Assembly: GCF_017916325.1 (NCBI RefSeq)
Contig: NC_090149.1
Location: forward strand, 470,001 to 534,000
DNA: 64,000 nucleotides
Reading direction: 5' to 3'
Source of the DNA: Leishmania martiniquensis
Taxonomy: Eukaryota; Euglenozoa; Kinetoplastea; Trypanosomatida; Trypanosomatidae
In this document: one piece after another, positions 30,421 through 41,449 of the stretch
Position numbering within the stretch: position 1 is the stretch's first letter
Layout: every line of letters begins with the position of its first letter
Notes under the pieces: model-generated
Told to the model about the DNA's origin: nothing
Database searches by the model: none
What the model saw: the letters and a program-made list of their open reading frames with translations, nothing else
Program-made: the position numbers and the translations under genes

Positions 30421-31485
30421 GACGTGCTTCGTGGTCACCTGCCGCCAGTGTGCGCAGCTTTCTGTGCCTTCTCTACTCTCTCGGTTCTTCATTTCCGCCG
30501 GCGGTGCAGCTGCTGCGTCGCAGAGTGCCTCCGCTGCACCCGTGTGCCGCTGGTGTAGTGCGCGCCATCAGAATCAACGCGAGTGGTGTAGCCTCTCTGT
30601 AGCCTGACCGGCGCGCATGTGTCACACGGCGCGGCCGGGCCTCTGCGGCGTGTGTGCGCGCTCGCCTGTGCCTCCTTCGCTCTTTTTGCCATATATAAAC
30701 ATGCGAGTGTGTGGTGGCAGCCCCAGTGTGACGGGCCTCCCCCTCCACCGTCTCCCTTCCTGTTTCTCTGCCTTGGTGGCGCATCTCAGCACGTGGTGGC
30801 GCACGTGAATGCGTGCGCGGGTGCGCCGGTGTGGGGGCGACGCACCGTGGCGAGCGGCAGCAGGCCGTCTGCTGGGCGCATGCTGCTGCTGCGCCCGCTG
30901 CGTGTGTGTGCGCTGAGCGGCATTCAAAAGCTCGTTGTGAATGGTTCCCCTCTCAGTGAAGAAAGACGTGCCTCTGCTCTTCCTATTTGCCCTACTCCCT
31001 GTCGGTCATGTGCGCGGTGATGCGGTGCTGATGACCGGCACGCATGAGAGCGTCACCGGCTGAGTTTTCTCTATTCTCGTGGAACGTCGGCGACCGTTCG
31101 GCCTATTCAAAAACAAGCAAACAGTGCTTTACCTTTCTGCCGTGCGCCTCATCAACGCGTCAGTACCGCCGCGTGTGGCCTGCGACCCCATGCGGCGCGA
31201 GGCTGCTTGTGGTGGGTGAGTGTAGAAGGGAAGGGCTGCGCCTCCAGCGCTGCCTCCAGCTCTCTGCCTTGCTAAATCTCCTCAGGTTCTTTTGAACTCC
31301 GCCGTGCTTGCATGCTCTGCGGCGCGGGCGTGGCCCAGCCTCTCCTTCCCTCTCCCATCCATCTCGTCATCCCCTCTTTCGCCCTCCACCCTTCACCGCC
31401 AACCGCAGCTACTCTGCCATCCACAGCCGAAAAAGCTCCCCCTCACTACCCTATTCTTCCTAACTTACCTTCTAACCCCCTCGTG
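30421..31485 (+). other. Enolase intergenic spacer 2
   Basis: Repeat of the 28066-29130 segment: 557-nt 3' flank, then the 508-bp spacer with acceptors at 31284-31285 and 31407-31408 and the in-frame upstream ATG at 31312. Confidence 0.8.
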
Positions 31486-32775
31486 ATGCCGATACAGAAG
31501 GTGCACGCCCGCGAGGTGCTCGACTCCCGCGGCAACCCGACCGTGGAGGTCGAGGTGACGACGGAGGCTGGCGTGTTCCGCTCCGCTGTGCCGTCCGGCG
31601 CGTCGACTGGCGTGCACGAGGCGTGCGAGCTGCGCGATGGCGACAAGGCGCGCTACTGCGGCGCCGGCTGCTTGCAGGCGGTAAGGAACGTGAACGAAGT
31701 CCTTGCTCCGTCGCTTCTCGGCAAGAGCGAGTCGGACCAGGCCGGCCTGGACAAGATGATGTGCGAACTGGATGGGACAAAGAACAAGAGCAAGCTCGGC
31801 GCGAACGCGATCCTGGGCTGCTCGATGGCGATCAGCAAGGCTGCTGCGGCGAAGGCCGGCGTGCCGCTGTACAAGTACATCGCCGAGCTCGCTGGAACGA
31901 AGGATATGCGCTTGCCTGTGCCGTGCTTCAACGTGATCAACGGTGGCAAGCACGCTGGCAACGCGCTTCCGTTTCAAGAGTTCATGATTGCGCCTACGAA
32001 GGCGACGTCGTTCCGCGAGGCTCTGCGCATGGGCTCGGAGGTGTACCACGCGCTCAAGTTGATCCTCAAGAAGAAATATGGCCAGGACGCTGTGAACGTT
32101 GGCGACGAGGGCGGCTTTGCGCCGCCGATCAAGCACATCGAGGAGCCGCTGCCGATCCTGATGGAGGCGATCGAGAAGGCCGGGCACAAGGGCAAGTTCG
32201 CGATTTGCATGGACTGCGCCGCGAGTGAGGCGTACGACGCGGACAAGAAGATGTACAACCTGACGTTCAAGAACCCCGAGCCGACGTATGTGTCTGGGCA
32301 GCAGCTGCAGGAGACGTACGAGCGCTGGGCTGCGGAGTACCCGCTGGTGTCGATTGAGGACCCGTTCGCGGAGGACAACTTCGACGAGTTTGCGGCGATC
32401 ACGAGGGCACTCGCCGGGAAGGCGCAGATCGTCGGTGACGACTTGACGGTGACGAACGTGGAGCGCGTGAAGATGGCGATCGATAAGTCTGCGTGCAACT
32501 CGCTGCTGCTGAAGATCAACCAGATCGGCACGATAAGCGAGTCGATTGCCGCCGCGAAGCTGTGCATGGAGAACGGGTGGTCCGTCATGGTTTCGCACCG
32601 CAGCGGCGAGACAGAGGACACGTTTATCGCTGACCTGTCCGTGGGCCTGGGGACCGGCCAGATCAAGACCGGCGCACCATGCCGCGGCGAGCGCACCGCG
32701 AAGCTGAACCAGCTGCTGCGCATCGAGGAGGAGATGGGCTCGACAACCAAGTACGGCTACCCCGGCTGGGCGTAA
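31486..32775 (+). CDS. ENO: Enolase, copy 3
   Basis: Same protein as copies 1, 2 and 4. Both flanks are array spacer, so this copy shares leader and 3' flank with copy 2 and would give an indistinguishable mRNA. The upstream in-frame ATG is at 31312. Confidence 0.97.
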   Translation: MPIQKVHAREVLDSRGNPTVEVEVTTEAGVFRSAVPSGASTGVHEACELRDGDKARYCGAGCLQAVRNVNEVLAPSLLGKSESDQAGLDKMMCELDGTKNKSKLGANAILGCSMAISKAAAAKAGVPLYKYIAELAGTKDMRLPVPCFNVINGGKHAGNALPFQEFMIAPTKATSFREALRMGSEVYHALKLILKKKYGQDAVNVGDEGGFAPPIKHIEEPLPILMEAIEKAGHKGKFAICMDCAASEAYDADKKMYNLTFKNPEPTYVSGQQLQETYERWAAEYPLVSIEDPFAEDNFDEFAAITRALAGKAQIVGDDLTVTNVERVKMAIDKSACNSLLLKINQIGTISESIAAAKLCMENGWSVMVSHRSGETEDTFIADLSVGLGTGQIKTGAPCRGERTAKLNQLLRIEEEMGSTTKYGYPGWA

Positions 32776-33840
32776 GACGTGCTTCGTGGTCACCTGCCGC
32801 CAGTGTGCGCAGCTTTCTGTGCCTTCTCTACTCTCTCGGTTCTTCATTTCCGCCGGCGGTGCAGCTGCTGCGTCGCAGAGTGCCTCCGCTGCACCCGTGT
32901 GCCGCTGGTGTAGTGCGCGCCATCAGAATCAACGCGAGTGGTGTAGCCTCTCTGTAGCCTGACCGGCGCGCATGTGTCACACGGCGCGGCCGGGCCTCTG
33001 CGGCGTGTGTGCGCGCTCGCCTGTGCCTCCTTCGCTCTTTTTGCCATATATAAACATGCGAGTGTGTGGTGGCAGCCCCAGTGTGACGGGCCTCCCCCTC
33101 CACCGTCTCCCTTCCTGTTTCTCTGCCTTGGTGGCGCATCTCAGCACGTGGTGGCGCACGTGAATGCGTGCGCGGGTGCGCCGGTGTGGGGGCGACGCAC
33201 CGTGGCGAGCGGCAGCAGGCCGTCTGCTGGGCGCATGCTGCTGCTGCGCCCGCTGCGTGTGTGTGCGCTGAGCGGCATTCAAAAGCTCGTTGTGAATGGT
33301 TCCCCTCTCAGTGAAGAAAGACGTGCCTCTGCTCTTCCTATTTGCCCTACTCCCTGTCGGTCATGTGCGCGGTGATGCGGTGCTGATGACCGGCACGCAT
33401 GAGAGCGTCACCGGCTGAGTTTTCTCTATTCTCGTGGAACGTCGGCGACCGTTCGGCCTATTCAAAAACAAGCAAACAGTGCTTTACCTTTCTGCCGTGC
33501 GCCTCATCAACGCGTCAGTACCGCCGCGTGTGGCCTGCGACCCCATGCGGCGCGAGGCTGCTTGTGGTGGGTGAGTGTAGAAGGGAAGGGCTGCGCCTCC
33601 AGCGCTGCCTCCAGCTCTCTGCCTTGCTAAATCTCCTCAGGTTCTTTTGAACTCCGCCGTGCTTGCATGCTCTGCGGCGCGGGCGTGGCCCAGCCTCTCC
33701 TTCCCTCTCCCATCCATCTCGTCATCCCCTCTTTCGCCCTCCACCCTTCACCGCCAACCGCAGCTACTCTGCCATCCACAGCCGAAAAAGCTCCCCCTCA
33801 CTACCCTATTCTTCCTAACTTACCTTCTAACCCCCTCGTG
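32776..33840 (+). other. Enolase intergenic spacer 3
   Basis: Third copy of the same segment, with acceptors at 33639-33640 and 33762-33763 and the in-frame upstream ATG at 33667. Confidence 0.8.
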
Positions 33841-35130
33841 ATGCCGATACAGAAGGTGCACGCCCGCGAGGTGCTCGACTCCCGCGGCAACCCGACCGTG
33901 GAGGTCGAGGTGACGACGGAGGCTGGCGTGTTCCGCTCCGCTGTGCCGTCCGGCGCGTCGACTGGCGTGCACGAGGCGTGCGAGCTGCGCGATGGCGACA
34001 AGGCGCGCTACTGCGGCGCCGGCTGCTTGCAGGCGGTAAGGAACGTGAACGAAGTCCTTGCTCCGTCGCTTCTCGGCAAGAGCGAGTCGGACCAGGCCGG
34101 CCTGGACAAGATGATGTGCGAACTGGATGGGACAAAGAACAAGAGCAAGCTCGGCGCGAACGCGATCCTGGGCTGCTCGATGGCGATCAGCAAGGCTGCT
34201 GCGGCGAAGGCCGGCGTGCCGCTGTACAAGTACATCGCCGAGCTCGCTGGAACGAAGGATATGCGCTTGCCTGTGCCGTGCTTCAACGTGATCAACGGTG
34301 GCAAGCACGCTGGCAACGCGCTTCCGTTTCAAGAGTTCATGATTGCGCCTACGAAGGCGACGTCGTTCCGCGAGGCTCTGCGCATGGGCTCGGAGGTGTA
34401 CCACGCGCTCAAGTTGATCCTCAAGAAGAAATATGGCCAGGACGCTGTGAACGTTGGCGACGAGGGCGGCTTTGCGCCGCCGATCAAGCACATCGAGGAG
34501 CCGCTGCCGATCCTGATGGAGGCGATCGAGAAGGCCGGGCACAAGGGCAAGTTCGCGATTTGCATGGACTGCGCCGCGAGTGAGGCGTACGACGCGGACA
34601 AGAAGATGTACAACCTGACGTTCAAGAACCCCGAGCCGACGTATGTGTCTGGGCAGCAGCTGCAGGAGACGTACGAGCGCTGGGCTGCGGAGTACCCGCT
34701 GGTGTCGATTGAGGACCCGTTCGCGGAGGACAACTTCGACGAGTTTGCGGCGATCACGAGGGCACTCGCCGGGAAGGCGCAGATCGTCGGTGACGACTTG
34801 ACGGTGACGAACGTGGAGCGCGTGAAGATGGCGATCGATAAGTCTGCGTGCAACTCGCTGCTGCTGAAGATCAACCAGATCGGCACGATAAGCGAGTCGA
34901 TTGCCGCCGCGAAGCTGTGCATGGAGAACGGGTGGTCCGTCATGGTTTCGCACCGCAGCGGCGAGACAGAGGACACGTTTATCGCTGACCTGTCCGTGGG
35001 CCTGGGGACCGGCCAGATCAAGACCGGCGCACCATGCCGCGGCGAGCGCACCGCGAAGCTGAACCAGCTGCTGCGCATCGAGGAGGAGATGGGCTCGACA
35101 ACCAAGTACGGCTACCCCGGCTGGGCGTAA
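33841..35130 (+). CDS. ENO: Enolase, copy 4
   Basis: Same 429-residue protein. Its leader matches copies 2 and 3, but its 3' flank is shared only to 35687 and then becomes unique. If the polyadenylation site lies beyond 35687 this mRNA has a distinct 3' UTR end. Confidence 0.97.
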   Translation: MPIQKVHAREVLDSRGNPTVEVEVTTEAGVFRSAVPSGASTGVHEACELRDGDKARYCGAGCLQAVRNVNEVLAPSLLGKSESDQAGLDKMMCELDGTKNKSKLGANAILGCSMAISKAAAAKAGVPLYKYIAELAGTKDMRLPVPCFNVINGGKHAGNALPFQEFMIAPTKATSFREALRMGSEVYHALKLILKKKYGQDAVNVGDEGGFAPPIKHIEEPLPILMEAIEKAGHKGKFAICMDCAASEAYDADKKMYNLTFKNPEPTYVSGQQLQETYERWAAEYPLVSIEDPFAEDNFDEFAAITRALAGKAQIVGDDLTVTNVERVKMAIDKSACNSLLLKINQIGTISESIAAAKLCMENGWSVMVSHRSGETEDTFIADLSVGLGTGQIKTGAPCRGERTAKLNQLLRIEEEMGSTTKYGYPGWA

Positions 35131-37499
35131 GACGTGCTTCGTGGTCACCTGCCGCCAGTGTGCGCAGCTTTCTGTGCCTTCTCTACTCTCTCGGTTCTTC
35201 ATTTCCGCCGGCGGTGCAGCTGCTGCGTCGCAGAGTGCCTCCGCTGCACCCGTGTGCCGCTGGTGTAGTGCGCGCCATCAGAATCAACGCGAGTGGTGTA
35301 GCCTCTCTGTAGCCTGACCGGCGCGCATGTGTCACACGGCGCGGCCGGGCCTCTGCGGCGTGTGTGCGCGCTCGCCTGTGCCTCCTTCGCTCTTTTTGCC
35401 ATATATAAACATGCGAGTGTGTGGTGGCAGCCCCAGTGTGACGGGCCTCCCCCTCCACCGTCTCCCTTCCTGTTTCTCTGCCTTGGTGGCGCATCTCAGC
35501 ACGTGGTGGCGCACGTGAATGCGTGCGCGGGTGCGCCGGTGTGGGGGCGACGCACCGTGGCGAGCGGCAGCAGGCCGTCTGCTGGGCGCATGCTGCTGCT
35601 GCGCCCGCTGCGTGTGTGTGCGCTGAGCGGCATTCAAAAGCTCGTTGTGAATGGTTCCCCTCTCAGTGAAGAAAGACGTGCCTCTGCGTACATCGAGTGA
35701 CCGTCAATGGTCCCCGTCGTGTAATTTTTTTTTCAAGGCTTGATGTGAAGCTAATTTATTTCATCGGACGCGTGCTGTGGAGCATTCGTATGAGCGGAAG
35801 AGGAAAAGAAAAGGTGCCTTGACAGGGCGTGCGAGGGCGAGGGAGGCCTGTGGATTGTCTGTTGGGGTGGGCTGTTGTGAAAGGTTGTGAGTAGCTGCTG
35901 CTGCTTTCTCGTCTGTGTTGCCACTCTGTTTCACACAGGCACTCACACACTCTTCCATTCACGTCTGCGAACGCTGCTGCTTTTTTTGTCCCCTTGCTGG
36001 TGTGGAGGTGCTCTCGACTGATGCACTCGGGGGGGGACTGAGGGCGAAGAGAGGGCGCGCTGGCGACAGTGCCGCATCGCAGCGTCCTAAGCTCTGGCCA
36101 GTGTTGGGGAACGCGGTGATCTTAGGATATGTGCGCTTCACATCATCACTGTATCTCATGTCTGCGTCTTTCTCTGACACCCTTTTGTATTTCTTTCGCT
36201 CCTTATACAACTCATCACAATGGCGCTCTGTGTGAGGATGGCGCCGCTGTCTTCACATGTCTTTGTGCCCCCCTTTACACACGCGTACACACACTCACAC
36301 ATACATGCCACCACCTCCCCTTAGCGAGTGGGTGACGATGGCTCTGTCTGCATGAATGCTGCCCATCACTGGCTGACATCTGTGCTCCCTCACACTTGTG
36401 CATACACGCGCAGCTCGCAGACTTTGTCTGCCCCCCTCCCACCTTTTCGTTCATTTCTGTCTCTCTCTCTCTGTGTGTCGAGAGGAGGCGCAATAGAGAA
36501 GGTGTCCAGCGAACAGAGGGGAAGTGCCCCAAGAAGCGAGCACAGAGCATTCGCCCCCCTCCTCGATTCATATTCCCCTCTTGACGCATCTTTGCTCCAT
36601 CATTCCTGTAGGACAACCCACACGCTGTCACCGTCCGAACTGCCTTCCCTCACCCCACCCCCGCCGCGTCGCCGCCGTTTCCGCCTCACGAAGATTGCAT
36701 CGCACTGCCCTTCTTCTTTCCTGCATGAGTGGTAGAGAGGGAGGGGATATACATACGCATATATTCGTCTGTGCACAGGGAAGACGGTGACCGATCCATT
36801 ACAGCGAATGCGATCCGTCGCTGTCCCGTTTCCACACTCGAATCTTGTCTTTTTCGTTCGCTCGGCGCCCTTTGCCCTGCCTCGACCCCCGCCACCCCAT
36901 CTACATCCCACTGCCCCTCTCCCTCCCCTCTCAGTACGGGACGGCGAAACCGTTGACGCACTCTACTCCCCGTCTTTTTCGTCTTTGACGCTTTCCTTGC
37001 TGCTGCAGCACTAGGCGCCGCTGTCGCTGTCGCTGCTGCTGCTGCTCTCCCTTCTCTGTACTCTTCTCCGCCCCCTTTTTTTGAGGTGCAGCTCGCTGCG
37101 TTGTTACCTCTCCTTTCCCTTTTGGCTGGAAGTCGCGCTCTCTTGTTGATCTCCCGGTTTGGCTCCCCCTCGTACCGGCGTGCGCGTGTGGTGCGGCCTC
37201 GTCACGCTGACAAGCGCGTCGCACAGATTCGGCTTCAGCCGTTAGGCGCCCATCTCGTGTCTCAGAGAGAGAGAGCGAGCGTGCGCGCGCAAGAGTACAG
37301 CAGAAGAGGGAGCGCTCTCCTACTCGCAGCGGATAGGCCACAGACGTCCACCTTTCCGTTCTTCTGTCTTTGATTAGACGCGGGCCGGTGCGTGAGGGTT
37401 CAAACGAAGTGTCAGCTGCCTTCCTTCCTCCGCCGCCCCGCAGCCGAATAGAGAAGAGCCATTCACTCTGAATCCGCGACGGACGAGCAACGAAACACA
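35131..37499 (+). other. 3' flank of enolase copy 4 and intergenic region
   Basis: 35131-35687 is the shared enolase 3' flank. 35688-37499 is unique: a T9 run near 35725, a T-rich stretch with CTGCTGCTG around 35896-35990, several C/T-rich blocks and CTG/CTC repeats near 37020-37060. No supported gene. Confidence 0.65.
37416..37443 (+). promoter_or_regulatory. Candidate trans-splice acceptor for the FYVE/F-box/GTPase gene
   Basis: The tract TGCCTTCCTTCCTCCGCC leads to CCCGCAG (AG at 37442-37443), 56 nt before the ATG. An earlier tract ending TTTGATTAG (AG at 37376-37377) is a close alternative. Confidence 0.45.
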
Positions 37500-40097
37500 A
37501 TGCACAGTGGTGCGATCGAGAGGGATACGTCGCCGCTCTACCCGAGTCGCGTGCAAGAGCGACGGGCCGGTGGGCCGCCTGTACTGCACGTGAACGTACT
37601 GTACGGGCTACCGAGTGAGGAGACCTCGTCGGGCTCGTTGGTGTCTTTAGGCCGGTCATCATCGACAGGCTCGGGCTCCTTAAGCCGTGCCAGCCCTATG
37701 CGCCACCTCTCGGTGCCTTCGACCGGGTCCACGTCTTGGCGGACTTCAGATGGGGCAGTGACGTCGATGGGAGCGCTTCCCGGCTGCAGTGTGGCGAACA
37801 GCAACGGCGTGGCGCCCTCCTCGGGCTTCGCGAAGCCTTCGCTCGATTTGGGACAGGTCCGCTGCATTTCCGTCGATCAGTGGGTCTCCGAGGCGCATGT
37901 GGTGAACTGCATGGCACCGGACTGCGGCAGCGGCTTCTCCCTCTTTAACCGCAAGCATCACTGCCGCATGTGCGGGCGTGTCTTCTGCTCGTCGTGCTGC
38001 AACAACCTCGTCTACGTACCCAGCGCCTCTGTAAGCAACACGGTCAACGGCTCGACTGAGGGGGTGGCGGTGGGCAGCCACACAATGGCGACCAACGCGT
38101 CGGTGAGCACCTCCGGTGCTGCTCCGGAGCTGCTGCAACACCACCGCGCGGGCGCGAGCAATGGCAGTGCCCCGCCAAACGGGATGCAGCGAGGGCCACG
38201 GTCCCCTGCAGCTCGGGGGATCGACTTTTCTGCGACCGGCACTTTTTTCTTCCCCGGCCCCACCGCCGCCTTCAGCGATGGAGGCGGTAACTTAATGTCT
38301 AACACGGTCACCTCCTCGCCCGTGATGGCGGCGGCGCCGTCTCCACTGCCGCCGTCCACGTTGACCGCAGTGCCCTGTCGTGTGTGCGCCAGCTGCTTCT
38401 ACGAGGCACATCTGGTGGTGTCTACCCGCCAAGAAAATGGAGAGCCGCGCCGGCGCAGCCGCGGTGAGCTCAAGATGATTCAGCGTGTCCTCCTTGTCAA
38501 CGTCATGAGCTTCCTGACGTTGCGCGACTTGGCGAATGTGTCCCTGGTCTCTGCTGACTTCTACTTCATGTCCCGCGACAACGTCATCTGGTACCAGTAC
38601 AACATGACGCGCTGGGTGAAGGAAAGAGAGCTGCCGCGACTGTCTTCGCTCAAATCGCGTGCGGCGGCGGCGCGAGCGCATCAGCAGCGAGGGCCTAGCT
38701 GGTATACCTCCCCTTCCTCCTCCACGGGGACCTCCGCCCGTAACTGCTTGGCAGAGGACATTGTGTGCAGTGCACCGGCGGCTCAAGATGCGACAACGCT
38801 TTCGGAGAGCGAGACGGCGAAGCGCGTCATCTCGTTGCATGCGCGGTACAACTACACTCAGTTCCTCGACTTCGCGCGGCGGCAGGAGATGGCGCGGTGC
38901 GAAGGGCTATCGAGCTTCTCGCTTGGCGCCCGCATACTGCTGTCGAGTCCTCTCCGTGTGGCGCTGGTGGGGCCGTGTGGCATTGGCAAGACAGCCACCG
39001 CGCGCGCTTTCCTGGGCGAAAAGCCTTCGCAGATGGTGGTGCGGCCGACTATTGGGTTTGAGCGGCGTGCCGTGACCGTTCGACTGGCGCAGGGCTTCTC
39101 TAAAGAAATTGTTTTGCACATTTACGATCTCAGCGGTGCCGGCCGCTACGAGGAGCTGCGCCGCTTTGTGTGTCGACAATGCCACGCGATCGGTCTCTGC
39201 TACGACCCGTCACGCAAGGTGACGCTTGTGCAGGCGGCGGATATTATGATGGAGCTCGAGGGCGCGCTGGGCCCGCAACCAGTTGTGGTTTGTGGGTTGG
39301 TGCGGCAATCGCATCATGCGCTGAGGGCAGGAAGCGAACCGCCCAGTCGCCATCGGGCAGGTCCTCCTCGTCACGCCACTGTGGCGGGTGCAGCTGCCGC
39401 GTTGAGCCTCTCAACTCCGCCGAGAAGTGCGCAGCAAAGTGGTCGCTCGCTGCCGGTCGGCGCTGGAGGCAAGTCGATGCTTGATGAGCCTTTGTGCGGC
39501 GCTGCTGACGGCTCTGACACGCCGCCTCCAGCCAGCATCAGCTCGGCAAGCACCGCAGTCGCGTCTCCGGGCACTGCTGCAGAAGGCGGCAATGATCATG
39601 GAGGCCATGTCCTGCAGACGGCTACTTCAAAATCGATGACGTCATCGCCGCTCATGAAAAACGTTAGCAATGCCCCACCGCCTCCGCCGCCGCTCACCAC
39701 CGCCTCCTCGAAGGGTAGGCCGCTGGAGGTGTCGGTGGAGGACGCGGTGGGCATCACCGTTCGCGGCCATTCGTCCATCCAGTGTCCACTGCTGGACCCC
39801 AATCCATTCTTCGAGGCGGTTGTGCAGTCTGTGCTAGACCGCCTGGTGGAGGCGACGGTGGCGAGCACGAGCTCCATATCGGAGATCAGCGCGGAGCTCA
39901 CGATGCAATGCGGTGGCAGTGGCTCACTGAACACCTCGACGTACTCTGCGAGCCCGCCGAACGCTGGCAGCGTCGTGGGGAGCGGGGCACGAGTCTCTTC
40001 AGCGCGCCGCCCTCCGCGCGCGTCACGGGCGATCGCGCAGGATCTGCTGAACCTGACGATGCAGCCATGCGCGCTGGACATTTTGTTGGATCGGTAG
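37500..40097 (+). CDS. FYVE finger + F-box + Ras-like GTPase-domain fusion protein
   Basis: An 865-residue protein with three recognisable modules. (1) FYVE zinc finger, ~128-302: cysteines 137, 142, 155, 158, 163, 166, 296 and 299 around a FNRKHHCRMCGRVFCSSC core, the PI3P-binding signature; ~130 Ser/Gly/Pro-rich residues separate Cys166 from Cys296 where ~20 are usual. (2) F-box-like segment, ~328-366 (VLLVNVMSFLTLRDLANVSL, SADFYFMSRDNVIWY), the family's Skp1-binding fold. (3) Ras/Rab-like G domain, ~485-603: P-loop GPCGIGKT (491-498), switch-I PTIGF with Thr517, G3 DLSGAGRY (543-550). The residue matching Ras Gln61 is Ala547 and no clear NKxD is visible at VVVCGLVRQ (~595-603). The rest is Ser/Pro-rich. 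A plausible but unproven role is an endosomal PI3P-binding adaptor linked to SCF ubiquitination. Confidence 0.82.
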   Translation: MHSGAIERDTSPLYPSRVQERRAGGPPVLHVNVLYGLPSEETSSGSLVSLGRSSSTGSGSLSRASPMRHLSVPSTGSTSWRTSDGAVTSMGALPGCSVANSNGVAPSSGFAKPSLDLGQVRCISVDQWVSEAHVVNCMAPDCGSGFSLFNRKHHCRMCGRVFCSSCCNNLVYVPSASVSNTVNGSTEGVAVGSHTMATNASVSTSGAAPELLQHHRAGASNGSAPPNGMQRGPRSPAARGIDFSATGTFFFPGPTAAFSDGGGNLMSNTVTSSPVMAAAPSPLPPSTLTAVPCRVCASCFYEAHLVVSTRQENGEPRRRSRGELKMIQRVLLVNVMSFLTLRDLANVSLVSADFYFMSRDNVIWYQYNMTRWVKERELPRLSSLKSRAAAARAHQQRGPSWYTSPSSSTGTSARNCLAEDIVCSAPAAQDATTLSESETAKRVISLHARYNYTQFLDFARRQEMARCEGLSSFSLGARILLSSPLRVALVGPCGIGKTATARAFLGEKPSQMVVRPTIGFERRAVTVRLAQGFSKEIVLHIYDLSGAGRYEELRRFVCRQCHAIGLCYDPSRKVTLVQAADIMMELEGALGPQPVVVCGLVRQSHHALRAGSEPPSRHRAGPPRHATVAGAAAALSLSTPPRSAQQSGRSLPVGAGGKSMLDEPLCGAADGSDTPPPASISSASTAVASPGTAAEGGNDHGGHVLQTATSKSMTSSPLMKNVSNAPPPPPPLTTASSKGRPLEVSVEDAVGITVRGHSSIQCPLLDPNPFFEAVVQSVLDRLVEATVASTSSISEISAELTMQCGGSGSLNTSTYSASPPNAGSVVGSGARVSSARRPPRASRAIAQDLLNLTMQPCALDILLDR

Positions 40098-41449
40098 GAG
40101 GCGAGGGTGGCCGCAGTGAATGCAGGCACAGTAGCAAGCTTCCAGCGGCTTCCCGTGCCTTTGGTTTTGTGTAACAGGGGGGGGGTGCGGCGGAGCGGGA
40201 TGTACGCACGTAAAAGATAACGTGGCGGTGCGGTATGCAGAGACAACTCGCCGTCCAAATTGATACCTCAGTGATGCCGTGCTCACGCTCCCGCCTGCGG
40301 CGTCCCCGCTGCTTCTTCTGCCTCTCTAATGGTGTGTGGATGTGTGTTAGTGTGCCTCCGACCCCCCCTTCTGGGCTCAGTTGAACCGTTGGTGGTTACG
40401 CCTTCTCCCCCCTTTTTTTAGCGGTGAAGTGCCCGACGCCTATGCGCTTGCCTTTGGGTTGCTTGTTTCTCTCGGCTATTGTGCCGTCATCCTCACTTCC
40501 TCCTTTCACGCGTGTGAACTGTGCATCTGTGCGCCTCTCTTTCTCCATTCCAACAAAGAATCGAATGCGCAGAAGCCTCTCTCTGTGCCAGCGTGTCCCT
40601 CCCTCGCTCTCTTATCCTCTTCCCCTACTCCTCCCCCCTGGGATTGTGGCACGCCCTCAGCCTACGCGTGAGCACCGACGTGCAGCTGTCCGCCGGCGAT
40701 CGCCCACCCGTAGAAACAGAGAGGGCGCGCGCATGTGAGTGTGTGTGTGTGTGTGCCCGCGAGCGACTCTGCTACCCTGAGAGAAGGCATGGCGTGTGTA
40801 CATGGCCAGCGCCGCACCTTACCAATGCGCGGTGTCTGCCTGTGAGGGTCAACACATGCGCGCGCTTCCTCAGCACCTCCTGCGCACCCTTGCGGCACTA
40901 CACGGCTACCGGCTGCCACATCCATTAAGGACTTCGCCTTCTTTCCCTGCCGCGCTCTCCCACTCCGAGTTCGCTCACCCTTTCACCTCTGCCCCTTCGT
41001 TCTTGTGCGCCTCCTATATGAACCCTCTCGTTCGTATGGCCGCGGTCACGTGCACTGCCCACCTCCACTGTGGCACCAAAGTTTGGATTCGCGCTTTGGT
41101 TTTCCCTTTTATTCGCAGCGCTGTTTTCTTCCCCACGCGGTGACGTGTAGCACGACGTGCCCCGCACAGCCCACCTCCGTCTCCCTCTCTCCCTCTCCCT
41201 CCCTCTGCCTCTGCTTGAGGGTGCATATATTGCACGTATTAGTAAAAGGCAGAGGCGCACCGCAGAGGGGACGTCCGGGTGCGAGGGAAAGAGGGGTGGC
41301 CACCACCGATACGCACATAGGTACTCTCATTCAGAGAGCAGCACTCGACGGCACAGCCGGTCAGGCGGCGGTTCACCCCGTCACCTGAGAAGAGCTATTC
41401 GCTCTATTTTTTGCCCTTCGTTTTACTCTTCGCTCGCGTTGTATTGCGC
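40098..41449 (+). other. Intergenic region (1.35 kb)
   Basis: Holds a G9 run near 40178, a (GT)n run at about 40738-40756 and a strong C/T tract at 41171-41215. A T-rich stretch (41406-41430) sits directly before the poly(A) polymerase ATG with no AG in between. Confidence 0.65.
41171..41219 (+). promoter_or_regulatory. Candidate trans-splice acceptor for poly(A) polymerase
   Basis: A ~45-nt nearly pure C/T tract followed by TTGAG (AG at 41218-41219), 230 nt before the ATG. Confidence 0.4.

Larger units (their letters stand above)
26785..35687 (+). repeat. ENO: Enolase tandem array: four gene copies, 2355-bp period
   Basis: The coding region plus 557 nt of 3' flank recurs four times (starts 26776, 29131, 31486, 33841). 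A 508-bp spacer occurs three times (28623-29130, 30978-31485, 33333-33840), only between copies. Identity begins at 26785, after a C/A difference at 26784 versus 29139, and ends at 35687, where copy 4 departs from copies 1-3. I saw no internal differences by eye. Confidence 0.95.
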
